Assembly (NCBI GenBank): GCA_028691625.1
Contig: JAQUYZ010000089.1
Location: 1-6,669, forward strand
DNA from: Eubacteriales bacterium
GTDB taxonomy: Bacteria; Bacillota; Clostridia; Peptostreptococcales; Anaerovoracaceae
Length of the DNA: 6,669 nucleotides
Direction of reading: 5' to 3'
Numbering within the stretch: the stretch's first letter is position 1; every line of letters begins with the position of its first letter. Both the position numbers and the translations under genes were made by a program. Below the pieces are notes generated by a model, which saw nothing but the letters and a program-made list of their open reading frames with translations, did no database searches and was not told where the DNA came from. Shown piece after piece: positions 6,455-6,669 of this stretch.

Positions 6455-6669
6455 GACTTGACCTCCTCTATTAGTTTAAAGCTTGTTAAATCATAGTGCA
6501 GAGGCGTTATGGTCGCATATCCGTTCTGCATCGCTATGACATCGATATCCTCAGGCAAATCCTCATAGACAACCGGGGTTCCGGAATACCAGTATTCCAT
6601 TTCTCCGTTATCGTTTTTCTTTGGCTCAAACCATTCCTCATATTCTCTTGCGCCGAGTCTGGCAATCTT
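6436..6669 (-). CDS. surE: 5'-nucleotidase SurE, C-terminal 77 residues
   Basis: SurE is a metal-dependent phosphatase that removes phosphate from nucleoside 5'- and 3'-monophosphates. Only the C-terminal part is inside the window; the frame is open at the right edge and ends in TAA at 6438-6436. The final part is the diagnostic SurE tail: a YWYSGTPVVYED segment, then DIDVIAMQNGYATITPL, corresponding to the family's D...A...GY.S.TPL motif, and HYDLTSFKLIEEVKSW. The N-terminal DD metal site and the rest of the catalytic domain lie outside, so activity cannot be judged. The last 19 nt overlap the start of the hydrolase in another frame, and the ribosome binding site for that gene is inside the surE coding end. 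It is the first visible gene of a three-gene operon. Confidence 0.88.
   Translation of the reverse strand, partial: KIARLGAREYEEWFEPKKNDNGEMEYWYSGTPVVYEDLPEDIDVIAMQNGYATITPLHYDLTSFKLIEEVKSWGIRY

Noticed and set aside
1..6669. CRISPR array, insertion sequence, prophage or defence island
   Set aside because: No regularly spaced repeats, terminal inverted repeats, transposase, integrase or defence-type genes are visible; the genes are housekeeping or metabolic families.

Overview
The window looks like ordinary chromosome from an anaerobic Gram-positive bacterium of the class Clostridia. The evidence is strong AGGAGG-type ribosome binding sites, AT-rich intergenic DNA with sigma-70/sigma-A-like promoters, hairpin terminators, and clostridial-looking proteins (malic enzyme, biosynthetic-type thiolase, a DUF2156 protein, GlnRS). 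A family-level placement would be a guess. There is no sign of phage, transposon, CRISPR, toxin-antitoxin or defence genes.

Layout, left to right. (1) Positions 1-2520, minus strand: a two-gene unit transcribed leftwards. glnS (glutaminyl-tRNA synthetase) comes first, and 6 nt after its stop comes a malic enzyme whose C-terminus lies outside the window. (2) Positions 2521-2789: a divergent control region with a promoter for glnS on the minus strand, a very good extended -10 promoter for an Lrp/AsnC regulator on the plus strand, and an inverted repeat across the glnS -10 region. (3) Positions 2790-3248, plus strand: the Lrp/AsnC regulator. It converges on (4) positions 3344-4522, minus strand: an acetyl-CoA acetyltransferase (thiolase). 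A symmetrical hairpin between them should stop transcription from both sides. (5) Positions 4523-4880: a 358-nt intergenic region with the thiolase promoters and leader and, at its right end, a terminator for the next unit. (6) Positions 4881-6669, minus strand: a three-gene operon in the order surE (only its last 77 codons are in the window), an isochorismatase-family cysteine hydrolase, and a DUF2156 protein. The hydrolase start overlaps the surE end by 19 nt.

The genes cover tRNA charging, carbon metabolism around malate/pyruvate and acetyl-CoA, a transcription regulator that probably senses an amino acid, and a small operon of hydrolase and acyltransferase-like proteins. The thiolase and malic enzyme fit fermentative metabolism, but nothing in the window ties them to one pathway. 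I see no convincing undescribed multi-gene system. The points that merit a second look are regulatory: symmetrical elements at the glnS and thiolase promoters, the same-frame glnS/malic enzyme junction, and the surE-hydrolase-DUF2156 gene set.
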